Part shown: positions 26,590 through 37,100 of the stretch, in pieces | Position numbering within the stretch: the first letter of the stretch is position 1 | How the letters are laid out: each line of letters opens with the position of its first letter | Assembly (NCBI GenBank): GCA_012932295.1 | Contig: JAAONU010000014.1 | Location: 39,850,770 to 39,914,769 of the forward strand | DNA: 64,000 nucleotides | DNA from: Cyclina sinensis | Lineage: Eukaryota; Mollusca; Bivalvia; Venerida; Veneridae | Direction of reading: 5' to 3' | The notes under the pieces: model-generated | Told to the model about the DNA's origin: nothing | Databases searched by the model: none | What the model saw: the letters and a program-made list of their open reading frames with translations, nothing else | Program-made: the position numbers and the translations under genes

Positions 26590-26939
26590 AATTTATAGTC
26601 TTATGGTTTTTCTTCTAGGTTTTAAATTTATCTCTGACGTGTTTTAAGTAATCTTTCTATCCATTTGAGTTTATTTATCGTCGGAGCCGCTTGCCTGTGG
26701 AAAATTATTTATACAAAAATTTTATTGTTGCATTCGGTGAAATGCTTCATATTAAATGAAAAATGTATGTTACGTCCGAGGATTGTTCAAAATATTCAAG
26801 GTCTAGGCTGATAACGTTTACAAATTTAATTCCACATACAACAATTTACATGAGACATAATCGGAATATGTCTTCCACATCATAAAAAAAGAACAAAATA
26901 TGTTTACAAATAACAAAATATTACACAAACAAGTAATAC

Positions 26940-27470
26940 ATGTCATACGATCCGGCGCACATCAACGACGTTAAGGACGACGTTCCTCACGTCGTGTTCT
27001 ATTGTGTGTAATGTAACGTCTATTCTTTCTTTAAAATACTCCCCTATTTGTTCGATACATCGCTTGTGTCTCTGCATCCACTGCCGCCTGAACTGATCCC
27101 GATTCGAGTCACGATCCTACTATTGTGTAATCTTGTTGGTAGCAGTCCGTAACTCATGTAATGAATCAAACCAACCGCCTTTCAGCACAGCTTTGATGTT
27201 TGGAAAAATGGCAAAGTTGAAGGGGGTCAAATATGGCAAGTACGGTGGATGAGATACTTTACCAAAGCAAAGTACCGCCACCTCTTATTAAAATACGACA
27301 AAAATGAATACGGATATACGGTACATGAAGTCATGCAATGCCTCTTTTACTTTAAAATATATAAATTCTTTAAATTATTCGTTAGTATGTTGAACATGGT
27401 TCCTATGCTGATATCAAACATCTCCGCCAGTGCTCTTCAAGCGTCTGTTAGAAACCTAAAATTATAACGA
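26940..27470 (-). pseudogene. Degenerate mariner-type transposase relic
   Basis: On the minus strand, 27252-27121 reads HPPYLPYLTPFNFAIFPNIK then AVLKGGWFDSLHEL, a decayed form of the mariner motif HPPYSPDLAPxD with LFPxLK and LKG. After a stop and frame change, 27118-27030 reads FRRQWMQRHKRCIEQIGEYF, matching the usual C-terminal W..R..KCI...G.YF segment. Further upstream, 27436-27368 reads AEMFDISIGTMFNILTNNLK, matching the helix-turn-helix of the N terminus. The middle of the gene, including the first catalytic aspartates, is gone, so this is an internally deleted relic. Confidence 0.78.
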
Positions 27471-27609
27471 TTGCTCCCTAGCAAAGTACTGACTAAAAAT
27501 AAGATATATAAACTCACTGTTTCATGTTTTGTAATAGAAACACATTATGATACAAAGTTTTTACACACTCTTAGCGAGAAAAAAATTTACCCCGTTATTC
27601 ACGGGATAG

Positions 27610-28019
27610 TACGGTGGCACAGAGGTGACATGTACAATTTTTTTTTAAATTGCATTGCTCTTTTTTTTTATCTCGTTCCCACGAGATACTTACTCGAGGG
27701 AACGACTTAGTATCTCGTGGGAACGAGTTACTATGTCGTGGGAACGAGATAAAAAAAGAGCAGTGCAATTTTAAAAAAAGTATTGCATTTGAAAAAAGAG
27801 TAGCGCAATAAAAAATAGAATCGTGTTATAAAAAAAAGAACAGTGCATCTTAGTTATGTCGAGGGAACGACTTACTAACTCGTGGGAACGAGTTAGCTAT
27901 GTCGTGGGAAGGAGATACTAAGTCGTTCCCTCGAGTTAGTATCTCGTGGGAACGAGATAAAAAAAAAGAGAAGTGCAATTTAAAAAAAAAGTTGTGCATG
28001 TCACCTCTGTGCCACCGTA
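27610..28019. mobile_element. 410-bp palindromic MITE with GGATAG target duplication
   Basis: The left end reads TACGGTGGCACAGAGGTGAC and the right end is its reverse complement. GGATAG flanks both sides (27604-27609, 28020-28025). The interior repeats ATCTCGTGGGAACGAGATA and AGTCGTTCCCTCGAG, self-complementary words, separated by A/T-runs. It has no transposase and lies next to the mariner relic. The superfamily is unknown to me. Confidence 0.82.
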
Positions 28020-28025
28020 GGATAG

Positions 28026-28715
28026 ATACTTTATTAATAATGTTAATTTTACATGTGAAAAGAGTATGTGGTTTAGATCTTTCCGTATATTTTTCTGATT
28101 GGAAAGATAAGGGTTCGAATCCTCACAGTCATTTTTTATTAATATTTCATAGTGGAGATAATCATAAAATCATGGGTTTTTGTTACATAGTATATAACTT
28201 AAAAAAAGTTTAAAGATAAATTTGTTAGTCGCGTTAAAAAATAAAACTCTATTTCCTAGAGGACATATTACATTAGTTCTAGGGTGTGACAGTAATAAAA
28301 AGCAGTCGATAAGATGGGTCAAACTGTTCACATCAAATTGATTACGCTACATTTTAATATGCTTTTAAAACACTATTACCGAACTAAGTTTTGTCCAATA
28401 AAAACACATTTGTAACCGTTTTGTTATCTGGCCATTTAAGTTCTTACCTAAGTGCCATTAGTGCAATCTCAAGCTCAGACTGATCTGTAATGTTTAAATA
28501 AGGAGCCGACTTAAAGCCTGGCAAAATTATGCTTGCCGTGGTACTGACTTCTGAAGAATGGACTCTGATATCTGTTTAACTCATAAATTTAACCAAGAAG
28601 AAAGAGACACGTAGGGGATGGAAGTCTAATTACCAGTTCTGCGCATGTTCTACCGGAGATCATTTAACGAATGCCCCACCATTAGTATATAAATAGATGT
28701 GCTCAAAGGGGTTTA
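28026..28715. other. Spacer without recognised feature
   Basis: AT-rich sequence; a short tRNA-box-like piece (AAGGGTTCGAATCCTCACAG, 28109-28128) may be a SINE scrap. No gene is visible. Confidence 0.4.
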
Positions 28716-28788
28716 GGAGCGGATCAACAGTCAAGTGTTAACGCGCTGCACTGGTAATCCATGGGTCGCAAGTTCGAGCCCCTGCTCC
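28716..28788 (+). repeat. tRNA-Thr-like SINE head (degenerate tRNA)
   Basis: GGAGCGG at the 5' end pairs with CTGCTCC at the 3' end (seven pairs, one of them G-U), and the loop CTGGTAA would put GGT at the anticodon. The length is 73 nt and GTTCGAGCCCC resembles a B box. The D stem is broken and the T stem is shortened, so a functional tRNA is unlikely. Confidence 0.5.
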
Positions 28789-28889
28789 TCTACTAACATC
28801 ACAAATTGCATCAATTAACCGGTACCGACGACAAATAAACTAAGATAGATAGGCATTCTTGTTCGAATGGGATTGATTTTACATCAAGT

Positions 28890-29036
28890 TTTTGCAACTT
28901 ATATGAAATCAAAACCAGTGCTTGCACCGAACGTGTGGAATGTGGAAAGTCACTGGAGACTCTCAACCATTGTGGGATTCGAACCAGCAACCTCTGAATT
29001 GGGAGTCTAGCGCTCTAACCCCTCGACCACTGCTCC
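28890..29036 (-). repeat. tRNA-derived SINE
   Basis: On the minus strand it starts GGAGCAGTGGTCGAGGGGTT, with an A-box-like segment, then GGTTCGAATCCC as B box, followed by the tail GAGTCTCCAGTGACTTTCC. It faces the tRNA-like unit at 28716-28788. A related fragment is at 25165-25262. Confidence 0.55.
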
Positions 29037-29039
29037 TTC

Positions 29040-31590
29040 AAAGGGTATTGATATAGATAGACGTTGTCTGCAAAACGTTTCTGCTTTGAAAGTGCTATTT
29101 CAAGTGAAATAACAAATGTGTGCAAACTGTGGAATTGACTTTTGTAAAACAACACAAAAAAGCTATTTTATTTATTGCATAAAATGCCAAACCACAAACA
29201 AATCAGTAAAGACAGAGCGGACACAAACATATAAGAAGGCAGTTTTCTATATTATTTGGTGGTAAAAACGAATGAACAGGCAGACTGATGGTTTGCAACA
29301 AATTGCCTCGCCATGATACAAATTGCCTCGACATGATGCAAATTGCCTCGACATGATGCAAATTTGTGCCTGTTCATTTTATAATGCTGTCATGTACCAA
29401 TCTGTAACAGAGCTGACACGAATGTATGGCAAGGGTGAACGGAGAGAATGACAGAGGACGGTTTGCAATGCTTTATCTTTATCTGGTGAACATTTGCATC
29501 AAATATGATGTACCACAGAGTTAGAAAGCAGACGTTAATGTAAAAGCTGGCGGTATTCTGTATTATCTGAACAATGATTTCTGACCTTGACCTTTCCCAT
29601 GTAAACACAAGTCTTGTACGCACCATGCTACTTCAATGTGATAAACATTCATGGCGAGTTATATTCAATTCCTGTAAAATGACTACTGACACAAACTGAA
29701 CATGGACATTCTGTTATCTGGTGGCATAGAATAAAGATGGTCAGACAGATGGACGGTTTTCGCTTCTATCTGATGAAATTTGTGTTTAGTAATTGCAAAA
29801 TCCTTTGATGCACCACAGAGTTATTCCATCAACAGCATAAGTGGCCACTTCGACTTGAAAAATAGTGTGTACATACACTTGGACAATTCACTGAGTAAAA
29901 CAAACACTATCTAAGCTACTAGCAAATTTTAATCAAATATAAAAGCTTGTATAAACATCAGTTATTAGAGATCTTCATTGTAAATATGGCTATGCAAGTA
30001 TTAAGTATGTTAGTAGGTAAATTAATGCACAAAGAATAGTCCTGTAATATTGCTCATTCTAAATTTTCAAGACACAATACTATGAAATTAATTTTCACAA
30101 AATTAAGGGGTCTAGTCTTCCCCCATCATTTCAATGCACTGAAACAACTTTTCTTATTGAAAAACTGTCAATATGCAATATCCAATCACTACAAAAGCTT
30201 ATGAAGAAAACAAAAGATTTCTCTACCATATTCACCAAAAAGGAAATGTATAAGATGGCCTTAAACTTTTACTTGAACCATGACCATGAAAGTGAGGAAA
30301 GAAAAGAAGAAATTACATTAAATAGTGAGAGATAATTAAACTATTCTCCCTAATTATTGCCAGACACATATAACTGTCGCTAAAATAATTTTGATCTAAA
30401 TGACCTTGACATAATGTTTGATCTCTGAAGTCTTACTCAGGATGACCTTGACCAAGTGCAATCATAGAATGCTGCAATTAAAAAAGAATGCAAGGAAGTC
30501 TCAAATATGGTAACACCTGCCTAAATGACCAGGAAAATTTTTCATCTGAAACACTTGTAAATTCTGTTACAGAAACTTTGCCTCATTTCATTTTTCCTAA
30601 GACATAACAAATGACAGACAAGTTTTATAATTTAAAAAAAAACAAAACAAACAAACAAGAGTTGCCATAGTACCCAGGATTTAAGTCTAAAAATATTGTC
30701 TCTTTAAACAAAGACATAATGTTCCAGAACACTACTGAAATATAGCGGACTGAAAATCAGCAAAAGTTGCTTACTTCTCCTCCTCTTCTGTTGAAAAATT
30801 AATTAAAATACTGATATATTCTATACTGCATAACTTCAACATGAGACAACTTATTTGTAAAATCTAATCTAAGCCTCTAATGATACGAGATGGCCTTAAA
30901 TGTGTTTTCAAAGCATGACTAAACTTAGTTATACAAGAAAATAAGAATGCTTTAAATCAAATTAAACTGTTGTGTTCCATTGTGCAAAGCACAGATGATT
31001 CAACAGGTGTATGTATTTGACAGGAAGTTCAAAGTCATCATGAACAAAAGGTCTCGATTATTATGATACAATTCGTGTTTTTAGAAAGATGCTAACAGCA
31101 GAATCATATAAAGTCATTCTTACGACTAATTTTTTTTTTCTTATATGTACAAACATCGGAATCAAAATATAAAGGCATTACATAGACTACATTAATTTAA
31201 AGTGAGTAAAAAATAATGAAAAACAGTCTAGTAAATGCCAACAGAAGGAATTTCTTTATATCATAACACTTAATGCATAGATGAAAAAAAAAATCACAGA
31301 TATATATTTCAGATTTCAACAACTGAAAACAGAAGCACAGTTCTGATTTCACTTCAACAATTGTTAAATATAATTACTATGTTACCAAGCCTTTTTTTGC
31401 AAATCACAAAAAATTAACAATGAAGACATCCTTAAATAAGTGATTTGCACACACAGAAAACATTTGTTGAAGTTTGTAATGACATCTGCAAAAATGTTAA
31501 CATCTGAAATCCATTGACCACAGCAAAAAATATGAACGACCAAGATTCATCAAGCAAACAAAAAACTGAACAGGTGAACCCTTACAACCA
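29040..31590. other. Intergenic, mostly unique AT-rich sequence with one short tandem repeat
   Basis: Around 29304-29362 a 20-bp unit (CAAATTGCCTCGACATGATG) is repeated about three times. No exon or RNA gene is recognisable in the rest; the minus-strand ORFs here have no family resemblance. Confidence 0.45.
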
Positions 31591-31804
31591 TTTACCCTTA
31601 ACCTGCTGGAACCGGAAGTGATTAGCCTTTGCCACCAGTATAGAGCCAGGCCAGCCTGCACATCTGTGCAGTCTGACCAGGCTCTATACTGTTGGTAGCA
31701 CAATTTTTGTATTTTGATATTGAAATTCCTTAAACATTGAGAGGACTGTTTCAAAATCAAAGCTGGGCAAATCCATTACAAAATTCCAGCAGGTTAAGGG
31801 TTAA
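31591..31804. mobile_element. MITE of the TTAACCCTTAACCTGCTG family, copy 1
   Basis: The ends are inverted: TTACCCTTAACCTGCTGGAA at the left and CAGCAGGTTAAGGGTTAA at the right. Inside is a long imperfect hairpin built on TATAGAGCC...GGCTCTATA. Same family, in the other orientation, at 37410-37800 and 39283-39496; a more distant one at 33254-33465. No coding capacity. Confidence 0.8.
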
Positions 31805-31864
31805 AGTAAAAACATTAGTTCAATATCTTATGTGGACAGGGACAATCGGTTCAACAATTTGAAA

Positions 31865-32630
31865 CAAGAGGGCCATGATGGCCCTAGATCGCTCACCTGA
31901 ATACTTTGCCTTTGGGTCTGCTGTTGAGCAAACAGAAGATTTTTTAAGATTCTCAATATATAAATCTATATGAATTCAAGTGACCCTCAGGGTACAGCCA
32001 ATTTTCACTCAAGAGGCATAATCTGAACAAACTTGGTAGATGACCTCTAGCTGATGCTCCATTAAAAATATCTAAGTTCTAGGCTTTGTGGTTTCAGATA
32101 AGAAGTTTTTTTTAAAGTTTTGCCTATATAAGCCAATGTAAAATCAATTGATCCCTGTGGCAGGGCCAAATTTGACTCTATGGGTATAATTTGAACAAAC
32201 TTGGTAGAGATCCACTAGACAATGCTACATATCAAATCTTAAGACTCAGGGTCTTGTGGTTTCAGATAAGAAAATTTCAAAGTTTTCCCTATATACACCA
32301 ATGTAAAATCAATTGACACCCCTGGCTGGGAAAAATCTGACACCAGTGGTATAATCTGAACAAACTTGGTAGAGTTCCACTAGACCAAATCAAAGTTTTT
32401 CCTTTCTGTTGCCATAGCAACCAGAGTTCTTGACGGAATTCAATGCTTTAAATAGCTTTGGTAGACTTCCTGCAAGGAATATCCCAGGCATGTTTCGTCA
32501 TAGTTGGCTTAGTGGTTTAGGAAGAAAAGTCGTTCAAGTCAAATTGTTGACGATGCACAACGCACGCCAACGCATGCTGGACAATCAATGATCTCAACAG
32601 CTCACCCTTGAGCACTGTGCTCAGGTGAAC
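31865..32630. repeat. Fuller copy of the GGCCATGATGGCCCT-end element family
   Basis: It starts CAAGAGGGCCATGATGGCCC then TAGATCGCTCACCTGA and ends GTGCTCAGGTGAACT. The interior repeats ACAAACTTGGTAGA, AATGCTACATATC-type and CCAATGTAAAATCAATTGA segments. The terminal words match, in reverse, those at 50-2060. No ORF. Confidence 0.75.
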
Positions 32631-33253
32631 TAAAAAGATATCTGACTAGACAGCTGAAATGCTAAGCTAGTTGCAGAAAAACTACAAAGGCTAGTGAGAA
32701 AAATTAGACATTCAATATTGTACATGTATATATCCATTTTTGTGAGGGTGTGAAGTGAACACTATTTCCAGTATGTATCAAAACGTGAAAAAATTGTTTT
32801 GTATTTACTATCGGTGATAATTTTTTTATCACACTGAAATGTTTTCTTTGTAAACCTGTAAGACATTTAATGAGACTTGGTTTCAGAAATGCTAAAATAA
32901 ATAACTGCTAGAAAAAGAACACAGAAAAATCAAGTACTGTTCTCCTCACCCATGTCAATTAATATTGATGCAATTTAGTAAAACTGTACAACCCTGTGTT
33001 TCAAAATGAAAAAACCTTAATAAACACAAACAGGAAAACCTCGATTGTCACAAAAATTATGTCAGAAATAGTCAAGGCACTTTGCTTCTAGCAAAAGCTC
33101 AAAGCTGAGTCATTCTAAACCTATGAATATTTATAGATACTACAGTTTTCTTTTTAATTACACTATGATTCTATTTAATACAAAAGATAAATACTCACAC
33201 ACAGTACCCAAAACTTTACTAGCATATAATGTATAAGCAGGCTGCATCATGTT

Positions 33254-33465
33254 TTAACCCTTAGCCTGCTAAATTTCTAAAATGGACTTGTCCATCTTTC
33301 AGTTTGGAAAAAGTACCATTTACCATTAGTAGGGGTAGAAGTTGCAAAAAAACTGAAAAGTAAACAATGCAGACCATGATCAGACTGCACGGATGTGTAG
33401 GTTGATCATGATCTGCACTGGTCACAAAGGCAAACATAATTGCCGTCAGCAGGATTAAGTTTAAA
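33254..33465. mobile_element. Distant member of the TTAACCC MITE group
   Basis: The left end is TTAACCCTTAGCCTGCTAAA and the right end GTCAGCAGGATTAAG. The interior (CAGACTGCACGGATGTGTAG, GATCATGATCTGCACTGG) partly matches the hairpin core of the 31591, 37410 and 39283 elements. Another fragment of this type is around 40640-40800. Confidence 0.6.
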
Positions 33466-33962
33466 AATGCATTATAATGGAACGTTTAATGTTTGTTATC
33501 ATTTAGGAACATAAATTTTTTTTTTTATACTTTATTTCATAATTTCTGTATGAAGTTTGTTTAACAGTTTTTTTTCCAAAGTACTCATTAAATGTTGTTA
33601 AACTCTTATAATTATTACTGCTTTTAGAAAATCTCTTACCATAAAACTTACAGAAAATATAATTCTTGACTTAGTGAAACATTCCCTTGATAGAATACAA
33701 AATGATATATAACAAGTAGGTATCACATTATTTTTGCCCTAATGATGAAAGCACAATTTGATTTTGGAATGTAAACAAAAGCATAAGAAAATCTTGTAAA
33801 AAATACCCTGCACAAGCAACACAGCATAGTTTTCATAAAAAAACCTTAAATTTCTGATTTTGCAAGCTTTGAACCACTTCTAAAAAGTCAAAAGAAAACA
33901 ATGAAGCTTTAATTCTTTTTTTCACCATCACCAAAGCTTCTGCCCAAACCTTTCTAAAAGCT

Positions 33963-33968
33963 TTTATT
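33963..33968 (-). promoter_or_regulatory. Candidate poly(A) signal of the formin gene
   Basis: TTTATT on the + strand gives AATAAA on the minus strand, about 220 nt past the formin stop. Other AATAAA words lie further on, so the choice is tentative. Confidence 0.35.
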
Positions 33969-34184
33969 CTTTTTATAAGTTAATACATTTTTGACTCTGA
34001 AGGACCCTAAAACAGCTCTTTACATATTCTGAGTTCCATAAAGGTACCCTCATAAAAATGGAAAGTATGGATCACACATATAGTCAAAGAAAAATTGTAT
34101 GATAACGATGTGTGTAGCACCCAAATCTGACTAACACACTGAGAAGCTTGCAAACAATTATGCCAACAAAACCAATCTCCTGAT

Positions 34185-37100
34185 TTAATGAGCCACATTC
34201 TGATTTTTCTTCTTCATTTTTGAAGACCTGTACAGACCACCACGCTGGAAAAACCTTGTCACTTTGTTGGTGTTATTTTCAACCTTGACCTGTTTTGGGT
34301 CATTTGCCATCTGTTTTTCGTCTGCCGTCAAGGTCTCTAAATCAACATTCTCTTTATCAGAACTTACAGACTTCCTTCTTTCTTTAACAGACTTTCCAAC
34401 ATTCACCCCATTTTGATCGCTATCAGAGTACGTATTTCTAGGTTTCAGAACAGCACGTCCAAGCTTGCTGAAAAATCCACCGACTGATGATTTCTTGTCT
34501 CCCTTCCTTCCTTTTGTATCAGGTAGTCTCATTAGGGGCCCGTCTTCTATGTAACCTAGGTCCCCGTTTTGTGGTTGGTCTGACTTTAGTGCAGCTACAT
34601 CTTTGTTGGAAACAAATTTTCCTCCACTTTCTAAATTTAGTATCGACAGATTACACACACTCTCTGGTTCTGCAAGAGGAGCATTTCTACCACCTTGCTC
34701 TCTTGTTTTCTCGTATTCAATCCATTTATCTAAGCCACAGACCGAATCCACTACGTCACTTCGACTGCGTCGATGCATGGTCTTTTTGCCAGGTAACTCC
34801 AACTGCCTCCTTACTTTAACATCTGTTTTCTTATCAGTTACCTCCCTTTCTTGGTAGCCACCATTTGCTTCATTCAAGGGGAACAACTTTCTCTGAAGTG
34901 TGGTACTTGTTTTCCCTGCATGACTTATGTCAGCTGTTATAGGTGATGGCATATAGCATGGTTTACTGGACAGGTTATCAGGTTTTAGAGTCTGGGCTGT
35001 GCAGGTGGTTGTGACTGTTCGTAGTTTTTGTGTACTACTTCTCATAAGTTTGGGTTCTTTTGCCATGCCTGTAACAGACAAATGATGGTTTATGAATAGA
35101 GTCTTAAACACAAGACTGTTTGGGTGACATAAAAACAATGATATAACTGAAATATACCTGGAAGTACACCATGCTTGATTTAGGAGTTATAAAAAATAAA
35201 CAATGGGCAATATCCCTACAAAGTAGTAGTGTAGAGTTATTGTTCTTGGTGAACTGTACATCTGAAGGAAAAAAAAAGGGACAAACATGTATGTAGTTTC
35301 AAGTTGGTACCTCTTAGGATAACTAAGCTGTGCCTTGGAAATAATTAAAAAACAAGAGCTGTCAGAAAAACACTGAAGCCCTCTTTACATGCATCAGAAA
35401 CAAAATAAGGGATACTACCTCAGCAAGGTAAGTCTAAAACAGTGGGATACAGAGTCATCTACTGATTAAGCTGAGCTACCTAACATTTCTGGATTAACTC
35501 ATTCTTCAGTTATTGATCAAAGAACAGTTATGAAGAATAGGCCCCTGTGAACTTGACATCTGATACAGTGAGCACAGACTCAACAGGATTTATCTATACA
35601 TGCCCTACCATCTCATCTTCTGATCATGGCTAACTATACATGTACTCTAAAGTTAACAGTCTAGGAGAAATGGTCCAGATAAGAAAGCAGGATGAACAGA
35701 TGGACAAGGCTATATTATCACTCTTCACAGCATAGTTTGAAGACATAATGATATTACAGCGATATTACTGGGCTCAAACTCCATTACTTTATCTCTTCAG
35801 TTCCAACAAGACGTCACCTTAACACCATATTTAGTAAAATGAATCTACATGCAGATTCACATGATACTTCACTGCAAATAAAATTATCAAAATTTCTATT
35901 CAGACTGAGAGAATGATGACAGACAATGCTGTTACTTAATACCCCATCTCTATCTTGTTAAAGGGACATTGATACACGAAGTAAAGACACTTACTAGAAC
36001 ACACTAGTTCTGGAGTGTCCAGGAACACATTATCACTAATTCCGGTACCCAGTCTACCTCTGGGTTGGGATGGGGAACCAACAAATGGTATACAACTCAT
36101 CTCAAGTGGATGGGCTGGATCCCGGTCTGGTGTGGGCATTTCAGACTTGATACAGGGGTTAAAATTGCCCTGATGGAGCTGGGTAACAATCTTTTCAAGC
36201 ACCTTGGTTTTCTCCTCCATCATTGACGAGCTTGCACCTGAAAAGTAAGATATAGAGTTTTATTTTATATATCTTTTTAAAAAAATATTGTTCTGTACAA
36301 TATGGCGATAAATTTGGATAAGTATACAGCAGGAGAAATATCAGAAAATCAGCTCAAAATATCACATTGCCTGTGTACAATATCAAATAAATGTTTATAC
36401 AGAACAATGTTAAATAACCTTTTTATTCTACATGTATGTCTTATTTAACAATATTTTTTTCTGTAAAAGGAATAGTAAAATGTTTAACAACATCTAAAAA
36501 TAGCAATTCTGAAGTGTGACAGCTCTCTTGATACCATGTTTTTGTTTGTAGTTCATGAAAAACATACAACACAGCCTAACCATCTAAAACAGGATTGTAT
36601 GTGCATACAAATAATGAAACATATTGAACAGTCACATGGTACAAACGGAGCTGAATGACTGGACAGATAAAATAGCTATAGAATAATATCTCTTTAGACA
36701 TTTTAAAGGAATTATAGGTACCAACTACTTTTGAAGCAGCTTATTCAGGGTATCATGAGATCATGAGGGGGGAGGGGGAACTGAATTTTCTGGGATCCTG
36801 ACCAATATGACATATGGAGAGTTAGTGTGATAGAAAATACCTCTGAGGCATAGTTGGCATCAAATTCTGGTTCAATGTGAGGAGTAAGTTCTAAAAGTAT
36901 GCTGTTTTTGAAGGCGTTACTCACACTATTAACTAATTTTGGTCTATTTTGAGTCATGTATTGAGTCTGAATTACTGATTTCTATGACTGTTCACTTCAT
37001 ATTAACTTGATGCTGGAGTTGCAATAGTCACTTTGAACAACTTTTTAAGAAATTTAAAATTTGACCCAAAATTTGAACAAGCAGTTTCAATGAATTTTAC

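Noticed and set aside
27249..27710. Plus-strand ORFs of 72 and 79 codons
   Set aside because: The first is antisense to the mariner relic; the second covers spacer and the MITE end, and neither resembles a protein.
28716..28788. Functional tRNA-Thr gene
   Set aside because: The acceptor stem pairs, but the D stem is mismatched and the T stem is too short.
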